The notes under the pieces are model-generated. The model did no database searches and was not told the origin of the DNA. It saw nothing but the letters and a program-made list of their open reading frames with translations. This document shows, one piece after another, positions 12,605 through 24,773 of a stretch of 64,000 nucleotides of DNA (its first letter is position 1; every line of letters begins with the position of its first letter). A program made the position numbers and the translations under genes. Source of the stretch: Hypoxylon rubiginosum (lineage: Eukaryota > Ascomycota > Sordariomycetes > Xylariales > Hypoxylaceae). The DNA lies in assembly GCA_902806565.1 (NCBI GenBank), contig CADCXA010000015.1:620001-684000 (forward strand), read 5' to 3'.

Positions 12605-13751
12605 ATGTCTATCTGCATAGCAGACTTCCCCCAAGTCTGGCAGAAGCCCTCGTCCGAGGAACTCCTGGCATCTCTCAAACGGCTCCAGGTAAAGCGATAA
12701 AACGCCAAGTCTAGGTAGACTGTTAGACTGTCGAGGACTCACATCTCTGTCCTAGGTTGAAGCGCCCATCTGGAATCCGGGCACCCCCCGAAAGGTCATA
12801 CAAGAGACCTACCGAACTGCTGCCCAGTTTCGTCTGGAGGTCGCTGCGTACCTGTCCAGCATAATCAAAAGTAATCTTGGGTGGATTCAAGATGACGATG
12901 AGAAGGAAGCGCTGTGGGAAGAGGCAAGCCGGCGGCTTTCGGAGCGCTGTGGCAGGGCGGGGATGGGTGAGATCACGCGAAGATGGCCGTTTGAGAGTCA
13001 GACTTCCACCCCTTTCGAACTGATCATCCGAGAGCCTCCCATCACCGGTGACTGCCTTGGCCTGAAAACCTGGGGGTCTTCATATCTGCTCGCGCAGTCG
13101 CTAGATAGGATTGCAAGGAGCTCGCTATCCCATCTGCTCAGCTTGGGCCAGTCGAATCAGTTGAATCAGTCTTTCGACGTGCTCGAACTCGGTTCCGGCA
13201 CAGGGCTCTTAGGAATGGCCGCTGCTGCTATTTGGCAAGCGAACGTGGCTTTGACCGATCTCCCAAGCATCGTACCGAATCTATCATACAATGTCGAGGT
13301 AAACCGGTCAAATATCGAGGCTCTGGGAGGGATAGTGGACTCGGGGGCTTTGACCTGGGGGTCTGAGATCGACAGCGCTGAGCGATTTACCAACAAGAAC
13401 CAATTCAAAGTCAGTTCATGTAGTCCCCTGAGTAGTTTTTTTTCCATCACTAACCCTGCTTAGATCGTTCTAGCTGCAGACTCCCTGTATGACGACGATC
13501 ATCCGGAACTGCTGTCGTCAGCGATAGACACGCACTTGGTGGCCGACAAGGATGCCAGGGCTATTATAATGATCCCGCAGAGGGACCTGACTACTAAGAA
13601 ATTGGTAGCAAGATTCGTATCTATTATGACGACTTATAACTTGAGAGTCCTCGAGGGAAACACTCTAGTGGGACAAGATGACTGGGACGGGGACGATGAC
13701 GAGGAGACTTTAGAAGTAAAATGCTGGTGCGCGATCTTCGGGAGAGCGTAA
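12605..13751 (+). CDS. Protein-lysine methyltransferase, METTL21/EFM2-like (Methyltransf_16)
   Basis: Three exons: 12605-12688, 12756-13409 and 13464-13751, all phase 0, with introns of 67 and 54 bp, giving 341 aa. The protein is a seven-beta-strand SAM-dependent methyltransferase. Motif I is VLELGSGTGLLG at about residues 170-181. The acidic strand-2 end is in LTDLPSIVPNL. The family signature D-S-L-Y follows the IVLAADSLYDDD strand, and the upstream segment ITGDCLGLKTWGSSYLLAQ matches the TGxxLGLKTWGSS box typical of the EFM2 and fungal Rrg1-like group. Yeast Efm2 methylates lysines of translation elongation factors in the cytosol; extending that substrate to this protein is inference. The first intron is placed so that the short first exon, with its helical N terminus, joins directly to VEAPIWNPGTP. 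The alternative donor GTCAGT of exon 2 is non-consensus but restores the frame. Confidence 0.8.
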
Positions 13752-15656
13752 CGGTGACTCCTACGCGTATCAGTCTGGCATACATAGGATTGTGTATAGA
13801 GCACAAGTAGACTATAGAACGAGATATAGAATAAAGTACTTCGTACTCGACTTCTATGGCATGCCTTTTTGCTAACTTGACATGGATTTGCCGAAAACTT
13901 ACCTAACTGATTCCCCGGTTTCCTTTGTTGTTCCAATGACAATTCTTAGCAGGAGTTTCGATTCATTGTTCACAAGCTGGAGTATCTACAGTACTTCTTT
14001 ACTTCATATCCACCACCGAATTCAAATAAAAGATGCAATAAATGCTTGCTTTGCGCTGTGGCTTTGGTATATTTAGTAATTGCATTGCATGTACATACAT
14101 ATCACAATAACGCCCACCGACACACATCCCGTCCGCGTGCCCATTGTAAAAAGCAATGGCATACATCTCCTTCCGACATTTTATCGCCCAAGGTCAATTC
14201 GACCGGTCTCTCTGGAGAGAGGTGTGATGCTAAGACATGTTGCGAAACAACTCCGGCCTCAAACGGAGCCTCCACGGCTTTTTGACACCTAGCAACCTAG
14301 CACAGAGGCCAAGCTCATTGGTGGCAGAGTTACATCGTCACCCTCCTCATCTTGTGATTGGAACCCCTCCAAGCGCTTAGATCAGCTGTTATGGGCATGG
14401 GCTCGCACCTAGACGGAAATTGGCCACCCAGGGTGATCGAAGTTGATGGTGGCGACGTGATCATGATCGTCGTCGACATATATCGTTTGTGTAAGTGAGG
14501 CTTAAATGGCAGAATGGCGGTGTTGAAGATCTAGACTTATCCCCAGTGTTTCCCGTCTGGGGTGGCATTCGCTCATTGGGCCTCTCGGTATGTATGCGCG
14601 ACATAGCACTGCACGCAATACCGAGTCTATGCGACTTGTGTTACAGGTAGAGAGGACTCAAGTCCTATGCGAAAGCACGAGGTAGATGTCAAGGCCAAGG
14701 TGTCGGCATCATAGACGTGCATATGCATTGAGACCTGATGATTTCACGTATTACAGGTCAGGTTTATTTCTGAGCTTTTCAAATTACATACGACTGGACA
14801 GCTGGAATGACACCCGGTCTCTCACCCGCCCTGCAGGTTCCCGCGACATGGATTTCCCCGGTTATAGATCTATAATAGATCCATTGTATAGGCTGGAAGA
14901 AGTGTCTTGCATTTCGAGGTAGGGGTTGTGTATGGCCCCGCGAGCCATTCAGGGGCTGGTGCCATTCGACCATTATTTCGACCACGTATTGTTAGGAATG
15001 GTGGTATAATATGCGTTTCTCCAATTCCTACCGTCACCGCCTCAGCCCGTGCTACTGGAAATACCTGAGTTCGGAATGATCGTCGGGAGAGCGTCCTATG
15101 TGTTGCTGCGTATGAAATGTCCGTACAACGGACCCAAGCCAGCCCGTGTGCATACTTGGGGAGCATCAAATGTTACCTACTTGCAGACCGGGGCAGTCGC
15201 TCCGAATGGCAAGAACTGACGGGAATCCAAGGCTCGATCTCAAGTGAAACTCATCCTCACTGTGAGCTCGAGGGCCTATCAGGTCGTATCGTTCAGCTAT
15301 TCCCAGGAGGATCGATGGAGAAAGCTCAGATATCAGTACCACGACGTCTTCTATCACAAACCATGTCATATTCGTCACACACCTCCTTCTAGCCTTCGCC
15401 ATGGAAACATTGTCACTTCGATCTGTGATCAGACCACGGGTACGGGCCGTCCGCTCTCAGACGGACGGCAAGGATTTCTACAAATATACCATGGGTAGAA
15501 ACCGTATTGTAGGGTGTCGAACCCTGCTGGATCTACGAACCTCGGAGCATAGTACATAGAGATCCATCTTTTTCGTTTCCCTCATACCTGAACTCGGGCC
15601 ACGGAGCCAGAAATCCCACAATATTATCCTTCGGTTAGCTTGTGAACGAACGAAAC
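13752..15656. other. Intergenic, aquaporin upstream region
   Basis: About 1.9 kb with only short overlapping frames on both strands and no family resemblance. The last few hundred bases presumably carry the aquaporin promoter; no clear TATA box was found. No repeat or RNA gene was recognised. Confidence 0.5.
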
Positions 15657-16992
15657 ATGGAGTCAGCACAGATCGGCAGCAGTGTCCGCCGGCCCTGGGA
15701 GAAGCCCAACCCTCCCAATGTCCGCCGGCCCAGCTACTTCCGGCGCCCTAGCATGGGAAACCGGATGCCGAGCATCGCACAGTCCATCGAGGAGCGCCGG
15801 ATTCAGCTGCTCAACTTCCTGCCGCTGCCCGTCAAGAACCACGTCGTGGCCGTCGCCAGCGAGTTCGCGGGGACCTTCATGTTCCTGCTCTTCGCCCTGG
15901 GGGGTACCAACGCCGTCAACCAAGCCCCACAGCAAGGCCAGGTACGTTCTGCACTGTCTATTAGTATAAGAGGACAAGGAAGATTGCTAATTATGTCGAA
16001 GCCCCTGGACCTTGCGGCGAACCCGGCCAAGCTGATGTTCATCAGCCTCTGCTTCGGCATGAGTCTGGCAGTGAACGCCTGGGTCTTCTTCCGCATCAGC
16101 GGCGGCCTGTTCAACCCCGCCGTCTCCATCGGCATGATGGTTATCGGCGCCATTGGGTATGTTCGCGGCGTTCTGATCATCATCGGCCAGATTGCCGGTG
16201 GGATCGCCGCCTCGGCCGTACTATTAGGCATCCAGCCGGGCGCACTAACCGTCTCGACATCCCTCGGTGGCGGCACCTCGGTGGTTCAGGGCCTCTTCAT
16301 CGAGATGTTCCTCACGGCGCAGCTTGTCTTTACCATTTTCATGCTGGCGGCCGAGAAACATCGGGCTACATTCATTGCCCCTATCGGCATCGGCCTGTCG
16401 TTATTTATTGCCGAGTTAATGTAAGTGCACTGACGATCTATCATTCCAGTCCTCAGCTTCGTGCTAATTGGCGATGCTATATAGGGGTGTGTACTATACC
16501 GGCGGGAGTCTTAATCCCGCACGATCCTTCGGGCCCAATGTGGTCATGGCCTCGTTCGAGTCCTACCACTGGATATACTGGGTCGGTCCGATCATGGGAT
16601 CTCTTCTCGTAAGCAATATCTAGAGTTGTTTCAGGCAAGCCGTCCGATAAAATAAAATACTGATGCCTCGTCTGCAGGCCTCCGCCTTTTACGTAACTAT
16701 CAAGGCCCTCGAGTACGAGACGGTCAATCCCGAGCAGGACCACTCTGGCGACGCCGAGGCCGGACGGGCGCCTATGGCCAAGAAGAACACCAATATCAGC
16801 CAGGCGGATACTGAGACACATCCACCTCCGATCCTCCACCGGCTCGCCTCGGCTGGGACGGCTGGTACGGGCGGCACGGTAGGCACTGCCACGAACGGTG
16901 CGGGCGATCAGCGTATCACCCTCAGCAGGGGCAGTACTGCTGCTGTTCGTTCCTACGGCGAAGCCCCCATTCTGGAGGCCAGCCAAGCCTAG
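15657..16992 (+). CDS. Aquaporin (MIP family water channel)
   Basis: Four exons: 15657-15941, 16002-16420, 16485-16608 and 16678-16992, giving 380 aa. The introns are 60, 64 and 69 bp. The second junction splits a Met codon (AT|G) and restores L-M-G-V-Y-Y. MIP channels pass water, and some pass glycerol, across the plasma or internal membranes. Both pore signatures are intact: NPA at residues 133-135 in GGLFNPAVS, and NPA at 245-247 in [12 protein letters not shown], with the selectivity-filter Arg at 248. Six hydrophobic segments are visible from about residue 65 to 285. The 60-residue N terminus and 95-residue C terminus are hydrophilic, and the tail is Gly/Thr-rich. The sequence resembles classical fungal aquaporins more than Fps1-type aquaglyceroporins, because the loops are short and the second motif is NPAR without the usual Asp that marks glycerol channels. 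The upstream in-frame GTG at 15642 was not used. Confidence 0.9.
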
Positions 16993-19168
16993 ATTGCTCG
17001 ATGGCTTAGAATATATAAGCCTAGCACCATGTAGACCGACTTGACCAGGTTGGGTGCCGACTTACCTGAGCAGCTTGAAAGCTTGACGTGGGCAATTCCC
17101 ATCTATACACCCTATATATACCTAAGTAGGTAAGAGATCATACGGTAAAAAGCTTTGGATATGATTGTATGGGGTCGAAGGGGCATACATGGCTTCGTTT
17201 CTTTGGTTTCCCGGTATTCACTCTCTTGTATTAATATTTGACTGCCCAGGTGGATAAGGTGTCTTACCTGCACACCTGGATTCATATGACGCCATGACCT
17301 GTCTTCTTCGGCTGTATTGCCTCTTGTCTTTAGCACCTACCTATATACATGAATCATTGATATTTATAACTTGCTGCGGTGTGAATCTTCAGGTGGGGAA
17401 GAACAATATTGTTACTTGAGCAGTTCTTGACCTAATGTTCACCTCTGATGATTTCGGGCATGCATACGTTAAAAGCTAGACTTTATACTCTTATATCATC
17501 TCCTACGGGATTAGATACGTGACATCACCAGTAGGTGTTAAATAACCAGTGGCTGGGCAACCGTGAAGATTCTCTTTGCACCTTGAAGCTAGAGACTGAG
17601 CAAAGGCGACCACACTGTACAAAAAAAACCACGGTAAATTCTCAAGGCGGGTAAATAGCAGGCACAAAGTGATAGTAAGTGACTCAAATAATAGATATCT
17701 CATCAAAAGTTCCACCCATATTTACACCCAGCATGCCTGACTGTGGAACTGTCCTGTGGAGTACCCTTCTCGAAGCTATGAAGATGGCTAGCCCTTCTCG
17801 GGACTTACTAGTCTATACTAACCAGACTAATCACTAGTAAGCCAAGGCATCTTATTAGTTCTCTGGGGCGGATCCGTGTAGAAGAATCTCCAATATTGGC
17901 GACGGGAATGAATTTCAAGTCTATGTTCTCTTTCCCATGTAATGAGCATGAACTCGCCCTGCACGTCACAGGTATTATAGCACGGGACACACAACAGATG
18001 TGTACATTAAAATGTACATGAGTCCTACAGGCGAAGGCATAGAGAATATCATATCTAAGATCACACCTGAGATGAACAGATAAGCCGCATGGGAATATCT
18101 TACTCTCACTACACAATTTGCTAACATTGGCTCTTCATTGATACGAACAAGCAACTATTCTGAGTGCCTCACAGAGATGAGAAATAAAGACTGACTATCC
18201 TCTATTTCTCATCTTGCTGGCTCATGAACCCTAGACTTAGCGTACCCCGTAGGTACCTCCTTATAGAAATACTGCTACCCGTCAAGGGCATATCGAAACG
18301 GCTACCGGGTTTCCTATTCTCTCTAATTCAATGCTCATGCTCGAATAAGTAGCATAGGTCTCTGGATGGCGATGGGGTTAATAAAGGGGAACCACGTGCC
18401 GCCGTTTCCAACTGTAGTATAGAGTCTGAATAACTTCATCCTAACCGCACACAGGAACACGACCATGAATCGCATATTTTTCATGAATTACCCATTAGAA
18501 GCCCTTTTTATTTAACTCTCATCACGGCATAAATAGTTCTTTTCCTTCTACAAGATTAAATATCGGAATTTTATATGCGCGTAGGCCACCAAAAGGAATA
18601 GTCCCCTATTATCTACCTCATTGCCCTCCTAGGCTGCTTTATAACCCGAGATTCAGAAGCCATTTCATTATCCAGGGGCTAATTTCGTGACATCAGTCCG
18701 AATAAGTATTTTCGAGCCACGAAATATTCCTTGTCCTATCATCCGTTCTTGACTTCCTAAAATCTCCAAGGCTATAGCAATCACTTACGATACCAGCTAG
18801 TCTCTCTCTTGCTCGGCGACTTTACATTCACTTAATTATCCGTCTCATGAGTTCTGCAGTCCGACTATTGACCCAGTCAGCTGGTCTAAAAACACACGAC
18901 GCGCCGTCGTTAGCGCACTTGGTCTTCATAGAGGTTTAAAAATAATGCCAGGGACTCAAGGATCTTCTTCTCTTCCCCCTGTTCCTCTATGAGACACACA
19001 GCTAAGAACCTCGAAGAGTCATCCGTCAGCTCTCTCAATTGGAATTTCCGACCCCAACCTAAACGCACTCGTTAGTTTGGTTATTCTCAGATAAATTAAA
19101 TCCAGGTACGATATTCCATCAGACGCTCGCCGCCATTCGACAAAATCCTTTTGCCTCTTCTCTAAACC
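16993..19168. other. Intergenic, no supported gene
   Basis: About 2.2 kb. No frame exceeds about 100 codons and none shows a family pattern. AT-rich patches occur at 17330-17480 and 18470-18580. The last 400 bases are CT-rich and likely promoter or leader of the downstream orphan gene. Confidence 0.55.
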
Positions 19169-20990
19169 ATGACTAATTTCCGTATAGGAGCCAACATGGG
19201 GTATACGAAAGAGGTCATCAACTTCATCTTGGAAAGGATGATTCCCGACCACCCCTTGCCGCGTGGGGGGATAAAGAAGAGGTGTGATGAGGTCGCCGTC
19301 ATGGTCAATGAAGATTTTTACCCTGATGAGCTGTGCGGGAAGCCGGTCGAGCCGAAGAACATTCTCTACGTCTACCAGAAATACGGCACGGATCCGGAGC
19401 ACGGGTGAGTAGTATAATTAATTGAACGGACTAAGAAATTGTAACGACGACAACTAACTCGCCACCTAGGGCTCGCAAGGGGCAAGTAATCTACCCTGCG
19501 AAGACTTCAACAGAACGCAGTACATCCAAAGTCCTCTCTTCTAACACGAAGCGAGTTAACTGCCCGCATTGCGGCGGATCGATATATCTGGAGGTAAGCG
19601 AAACAGAGCACTGATAAATTTTTTGAATGGCTATTTGTCGGGTACGCGTCCCGCTCGTTTTCCGTATAAAACTCCGATGATGACTGCAATTCCTCGCTCA
19701 GTTCTACCAAATCGACCGGCTGCAGGCGTTAACTTGTACCAGGGTTCTCAGCCGTCGGCTGAAATGCCCGCTCCTGCTGTCGCCCCTGCGGCTGTCCCGA
19801 TGACAGCCTCGGCGCCTGTCTCAATGCCTGTCCCGGCAGCCGCCCCGACGACTATTCCGCCGAAGACCCCCGAACCTGTCCCTACTACCATGCCTACGTC
19901 TTGGGCTCGCATGCCAATTAGTTATGATGGCACTCAGCAATTTGCTCCCGTCCCTCAGCCTCATTCTCAACCCCAATACTTCCCGGCCGCTGGAACAGCA
20001 CCCCTGTGGTGTGACCCCAATGCTTATGGCCGTATACAGAACACTGTTGGGCAGAGTGGCCAGTTACAAGGGGCTCGGGGCAGCAGCGTAGGAAATAACA
20101 TGTTGGATCCGCAGCTGCAGGGTCAGTGGTTGCTGAATTCGGCCATGAACGGTGTAAGTTGTTTTTATTCCCCCCTTAATCTCGTCACGGGTGATTTCTG
20201 AGTCAACGTATGAATAGATTTTGTTTTCTTTTCATTTATGCAAGCTAACCTTCTTCAGGGAAACCAGCAGACGTTTCCAACGAATCTCTTCGAGGGGCAG
20301 AACATAAGAGGTGTAGATGCGGGAACTCAGCCGCGTTACAAGCAGCCGGGTTGTGAGCCGACCCCTAGCAGTCATCAGCTATCCGTGTCACCAGTGGGCC
20401 TAGGGATCACGCCATCTCAGTTGAATCAGCCTGTTCGTACTCGACCGAATTCGGGAACCGGGAGGGTCAGAGAGGCGTCGCCGTCAAATGCAGAGAACGT
20501 CATCACATCGGCACCAAGAGCTTCGGTGCCCAAGCGTCGTCTGAGCCAATCTCAGCCCGCCACGGGAATGGTTGGAGATCCGAAGGGCAACAATGTGGCC
20601 ACCGCGACACACGACGACTGGTCAAGGGATGCTGGCCCGGTACCGAAACGGATCAAGACTGCTGCGATGGACTATGTTCTAGCGAAGAAAAGGGGCGGCT
20701 CAATAATCCCCCTTGGTGCATTGTCAGGGTCGACTACTAGCAATAGCTTCGACTCCACTCCAGACGGGAACTCGGCCTTGGACAACATTGAGTTTAACTG
20801 GTCTTATCCTGGCCTCGACAGCAACAATCAACCCTATGTACCCGAAGCTGCCCCCGAAGCTGCCCCCGAAGCCGCCCCCGCAGCCGACCCGCCGAATGGG
20901 CTCGAGGGCGCATATAATTTTCCGGATCTAGGTGACGACCTTTACGGGCAGTTCTTGGTCGACTTGAATAACCTTCCCGACACCACCTAG
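19169..20990 (+). CDS. Orphan, probably nuclear protein with N-terminal helical domain
   Basis: Proposed exons are 19169-19404, 19470-19593, 19743-20153 and 20259-20990 (about 500 aa). Exons 1, 2 and 4 join cleanly. The third start is less sure: AG at 19742 or 19751 both keep phase 0, while the nearer CTCAG at 19701 gives a stop. Residues 1-80 look like a compact helical domain (GYTKEVINFILERM, then GGIKKRCDEVAVMVNEDFYP). A single CPHCGG pair follows at about residue 112. The middle is Pro/Ala/Met-rich and Gln-rich. The last exon carries two basic patches, VPKRRLS and VPKRIKTA, suggesting nuclear import. The C-terminal 60 residues are acidic with aromatic and hydrophobic residues (FNWSYPGLD, YNFPDLGDDLYGQF), like an activation domain. 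A regulatory DNA- or chromatin-binding role is plausible but is inference only. A (PEAA)n tract from a 12-bp repeat lies at 20840-20890. Confidence 0.6.
20840..20890 (+). repeat. 12-bp coding repeat encoding PEAA units
   Basis: Three and a half copies of CCCGAAGCTGCC-like units lie in frame inside the last exon of the orphan nuclear protein, encoding PEAAPEAAPEAAPAA. Such multiples of three are typical of slippage-prone disordered tails. Confidence 0.85.
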
Positions 20991-23074
20991 ATTCAGCGGA
21001 GACTTGGGAAGACGTCGAGACATACTTATACCCAGATTATATGCGGGCCGGGTTTGCCTACATTCAAACTGCCGGACGCCGGTGATAAACAGAACAAGCC
21101 ACAAACACGCCGGACATGAGAGACAGAGAGCTGCTGGGTAAAGTAGAGATTGACGCCAGATTCTGAATCAATCCATGATGTGTTGGATATGTAACTGATA
21201 CCTGTATAAGTCCACGCTTTACTGAAGGTGCCATGCTCTGCGGGCACACCTGGACGTGCCCTGGCGCAAAGCACCTTTCCTCCCCCCTACACAGTTGCTC
21301 TTGTCATTTTGGTCTTTCTGTCCTTCTGGTTAGCCTTTTGATCTTTGTCTGTCTTTTGAGCTGGAGAGACGCCTGAATAATGACACAGCCGGCCCCGACC
21401 TTAGCATCACTCTTCACGATAATAATAGCGTCGGCAATATAAGGTGCAAACCGGCTCATACCCTGGATGAATGGCCACGTATTCAAGACGAGATCAACAT
21501 ACTTGAAGGCCTTCCGCAAAGTTCACGACGAAGAAAAGGAGGGGCAAGACAAACACTTCGTGGCCGGTCTGGGCGAGATACACCTATACCTCCGTTGTTA
21601 CCAGGAGGCGGAGAGTGGCGGACGGGGTGAGAGCTGTCTGGGGAGCAGAGAAGTTTTTGGAAATTGTGATAGGGGGAAACTGGTTTGGGCCTGGTCTTGA
21701 TAGACCCCTAACTCTGGACAATTTCGATATCGACAGGTTTTTGTCAGGGCCTTTCCCCCATTGCCAAATTGCTAGATCATTAACAAAGTTTTGGTTTCTT
21801 CAATTGACGGACCCAACTTCAAGTGACGACAGTTGGCTAAAGAAAGATAAAGAAAGATAAATGAGAAAACTATCACTAGGTGAGAGGTCTAGAATAAGAA
21901 AGGGAACCAGGCTACTTGAGCACTTTGTAATTGCAGTTACTCAGATACCCCTTTTAATTCTCATCATATCTTTTAACTGTATGGATGAGTGTGAATACTG
22001 GCCTCTTTGATTTTTCAATCTTTGACAAAGGATTTGGTAATAGGAATAAACTTATGAAGCTGTGACTTTGCTGGCTATGATATCCAGGTACCTGCTAATA
22101 GGTCAAGGCCACAATAAGCATTCCTTTCGCTATACCACACCAAAAGATCGTGATAGTCGTGTTGCACATGGGAAAGGTTCCGTTCGCACAGTTGCTCAAA
22201 AGAATGTATGTGACTTAACCCATTTACTAGACTGACAACAATTTAATGTGGTATGTCTTTGGATTGAGGATGCTCGAGGCAAGCAAGGGGGATATTTGGC
22301 AAAGTATCTAGTGCTTGTCCTTTGGCTGCGTCATCGGTTTGTTGGGGTCCTTGTTAAAATGTACATGTATTAAAGAGGAAAAGGGGCACGTGAAATACAT
22401 CGGGAGGGGATCCTACTGATTCACAGTACACTCACAACAACCTCATTGTTGGTCATACCGATTAACTAAAAAGGGTTTCTTGTTCAAAGATTGCTTCACG
22501 ATTAGTCCAATCTGTGACTTTTATTTAACCACCAAGTCTTGAATGTTCATCCCTCTGGATGAAGGTGGACCCTGTTATGACAAGACAAGTAGATGCTTGT
22601 ATTTATCCAAGCAGCTAAAGATTACCTAACTCGGTACATGTACCTAGCCGCTATCCGACGGCTAAACACCGGTTCCGATAAAGAGAGTCCGTGCGTAAAT
22701 TCTTTAGCGGTTGGCAGTGGCCGCGGCTGCCCAAGGAAACCGCGAACGGCGTTAGAAGAGCCTCATTCAATCCCAATTTCCATTCTTTTCGGAGCTTTTA
22801 TTCTCCTGACCTGTTCAGGTCCTTTAAGCAAACATCTTGATTGTTGGAGGATCAAGGGTTCACTCGCAAGCCACTTGCACAAACCGTCATACCAATTCCA
22901 GAACAGAACTCCTTTAAAACGCTACTACGGCCACCAACTGCATCTTGCGTCTCTATTCTTCCCCGCCGACGCCGACTTCTACTCCCAACTCCTACTAAGA
23001 CTGACGATATCGACTACCGACTACCGACTACCGACCACCAATTGCCGCGATTACTACGATACAGGTCGCCCGCC
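20991..23074. other. Intergenic and TFIIS upstream region
   Basis: About 2.1 kb. Short frames at 21467-21860 and 22593-23174 are open but have no recognisable product; the second runs into the TFIIS leader in another frame. A tandem CGACTAC word (three copies, 23011-23037) sits about 40 bp upstream of the TFIIS start and probably lies in its 5' leader. Nothing else was recognised. Confidence 0.5.
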
Positions 23075-24225
23075 ATGGATCAGCGTGAGCTCGATGCGCG
23101 CGTCAAGGCGCTCCACAAGGCCAACCAAGCCAACGAACCCCCGGCTAGCCTTATTCCCATCCTCGAATCCCTGAAGAAGGCATCCCCGACGGAGGAGATG
23201 CTACGCGTAAGTGACCCATGACATACCCCCCTTTTGAAACATGCATATCGCTGCGATTATATTCTGGAATAGCTTCCCTACTGCTGCACCGCAGTTTGCC
23301 CCCCTCTGACGTGGGTTACTGACTAACCTATAACAGACTACTAAGGCTGGCATCGTCGTCGGTAAGCTCCGCGGAAACCCCAACAAAGAGGTAGCCAAGG
23401 TCGCCATGGAGGTGGTCGCGCAGTGGAAGAAGGGCGTCGAGGCCGAGAAGCGAGCCAAGGGCCTGAAGAGCGTCTCGGCCGCCAAGCAGCAACCCCAGGG
23501 CTCCGTGTCCCCGGCTTCCAAGGCGGCCTCGCCGGCCCCGAAGCCGCTTTCCTCCTCCGGTTCCGGCGGCGGCAAGAAGCGCTACGACGGCGACCCGGAG
23601 AAGCGCACGTTCAAGTCGGACCGGGTCGACATCCACCGCACGGGCTCGCAGGTGCGCGACAACTGCATCGGCCTGCTGTACAACGGCCTCGCGTACCGCT
23701 CGCGCGAGCCCGAGGACGCCGTCGCGGCGCGCGCCGCCGAGGTCGAGGCGGCCGCCTACCGCTCCTACAAGGGCGAGACCAAGGAGTACAAGGACAAGAT
23801 AAGATCTCTGTTCCAGAACCTCAAGGTCAAGTCCAACGCCGAGCTCGGCCGCAACGTCATGTCCGGGACCATTACTGCCGACCGCTTCGTCGTCCTGTCC
23901 TCCAAGGAGCTCATGTCGGCCCACCAGCGCCGCGCCGACGCCGAGCTCGAGCTCGAGAACATGAAGAAGGCCCAGGTCCCCATGGCCGAGAAGAGCATCA
24001 GCGACTCCCTCGAGTGCGGCAACTGCAAGAAGAAGATGGTCAGCTACACACAGGCCCAGACCCGAAGTGCCGATGAGCCTATGACGACCTTCTGCGAGTG
24101 TATGAACTGCGGGAAGCGCTGGAAAGTGAGTTTATTTTATTTTATTCTTATATTCTTAACTTCGTGTCTCTTGGTCTAGTTTTATCTATCGTTGGATACT
24201 AATTTTCTATATACAGTTCTCGTGA
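23075..24225 (+). CDS. dst1: Transcription elongation factor TFIIS
   Basis: Three exons: 23075-23206, 23337-24125 and 24217-24225, giving 309 aa. TFIIS rescues backtracked RNA polymerase II by stimulating cleavage of the nascent RNA in the active centre. Domain I (residues 1-80, LW/TFIIS-N fold) has the usual KLRGNPNKEVAKVAMEVVAQ helix. A basic, Ser/Pro linker follows. Domain II (about 125-250) contains DNCIGLLYNGLAYRS and the KSNAELGRNVMSG signature. The C-terminal zinc ribbon has Cys271, Cys274, Cys299 and Cys302, and the catalytic acidic pair Asp290-Glu291 in RSADEPMTTF. The protein ends W-K-F-S, as expected. The last coding exon supplies only F, S and the stop, so without the 91-bp final intron the ribbon would lack its conserved terminal Phe. 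It is convergent with the cysteine synthase-like gene, whose stop lies about 550 bp away. Confidence 0.95.
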
Positions 24226-24773
24226 TTCTTGAGACTATTCCCGTCTCACTCGGCTCTTCTCTTCAATGGTAACGCCAATACCGCTTACGAATTCTTTTTC
24301 TTCTGCTTCTCTTAACCCCCCCTCTCGAGGTTTGTAAATTCCGCATGCTACAGCATAGATGGAAGAGGCAGGTGTGCGTGTGTGTGTGTTCTCATGGTAG
24401 GCGTCCCGGATAATGGACGAATGACTACATAGGTCGGAATTTGCAATTTGTTGCGTGGAGTTTGGCAATGGATGATCCTCCCCCCCCCCTTTTCTACCTC
24501 CTGCGGGGATGAGAAGACGAGATAGCTGTATTGGCTCGCGGGTGACACAGACAGACACGCCCTTGTGCTAATACGTCCCTACACAATTTTTCCCTCTCCG
24601 ACTTGAGATGTTCAGTCAAGCAAATGTACCATAGTATGAATGACATCCACTTCGACAGGAATTCATTATTTGGCAATAAAAAATGCCTGTGATCACCGTG
24701 CTCGCTATGCTCTTTGTTGTAGATTTTTCTTTGTTATTTCCTCGTATGTTTCCTCGTACATGCATACGATGTC
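24226..24773. other. Convergent 3' intergenic region
   Basis: About 550 bp between two convergent stops, with a run of C residues near 24480-24490 and a short GT-rich microsatellite near 24375-24390. It probably holds both 3' untranslated regions and poly(A) sites. No gene seen. Confidence 0.55.
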
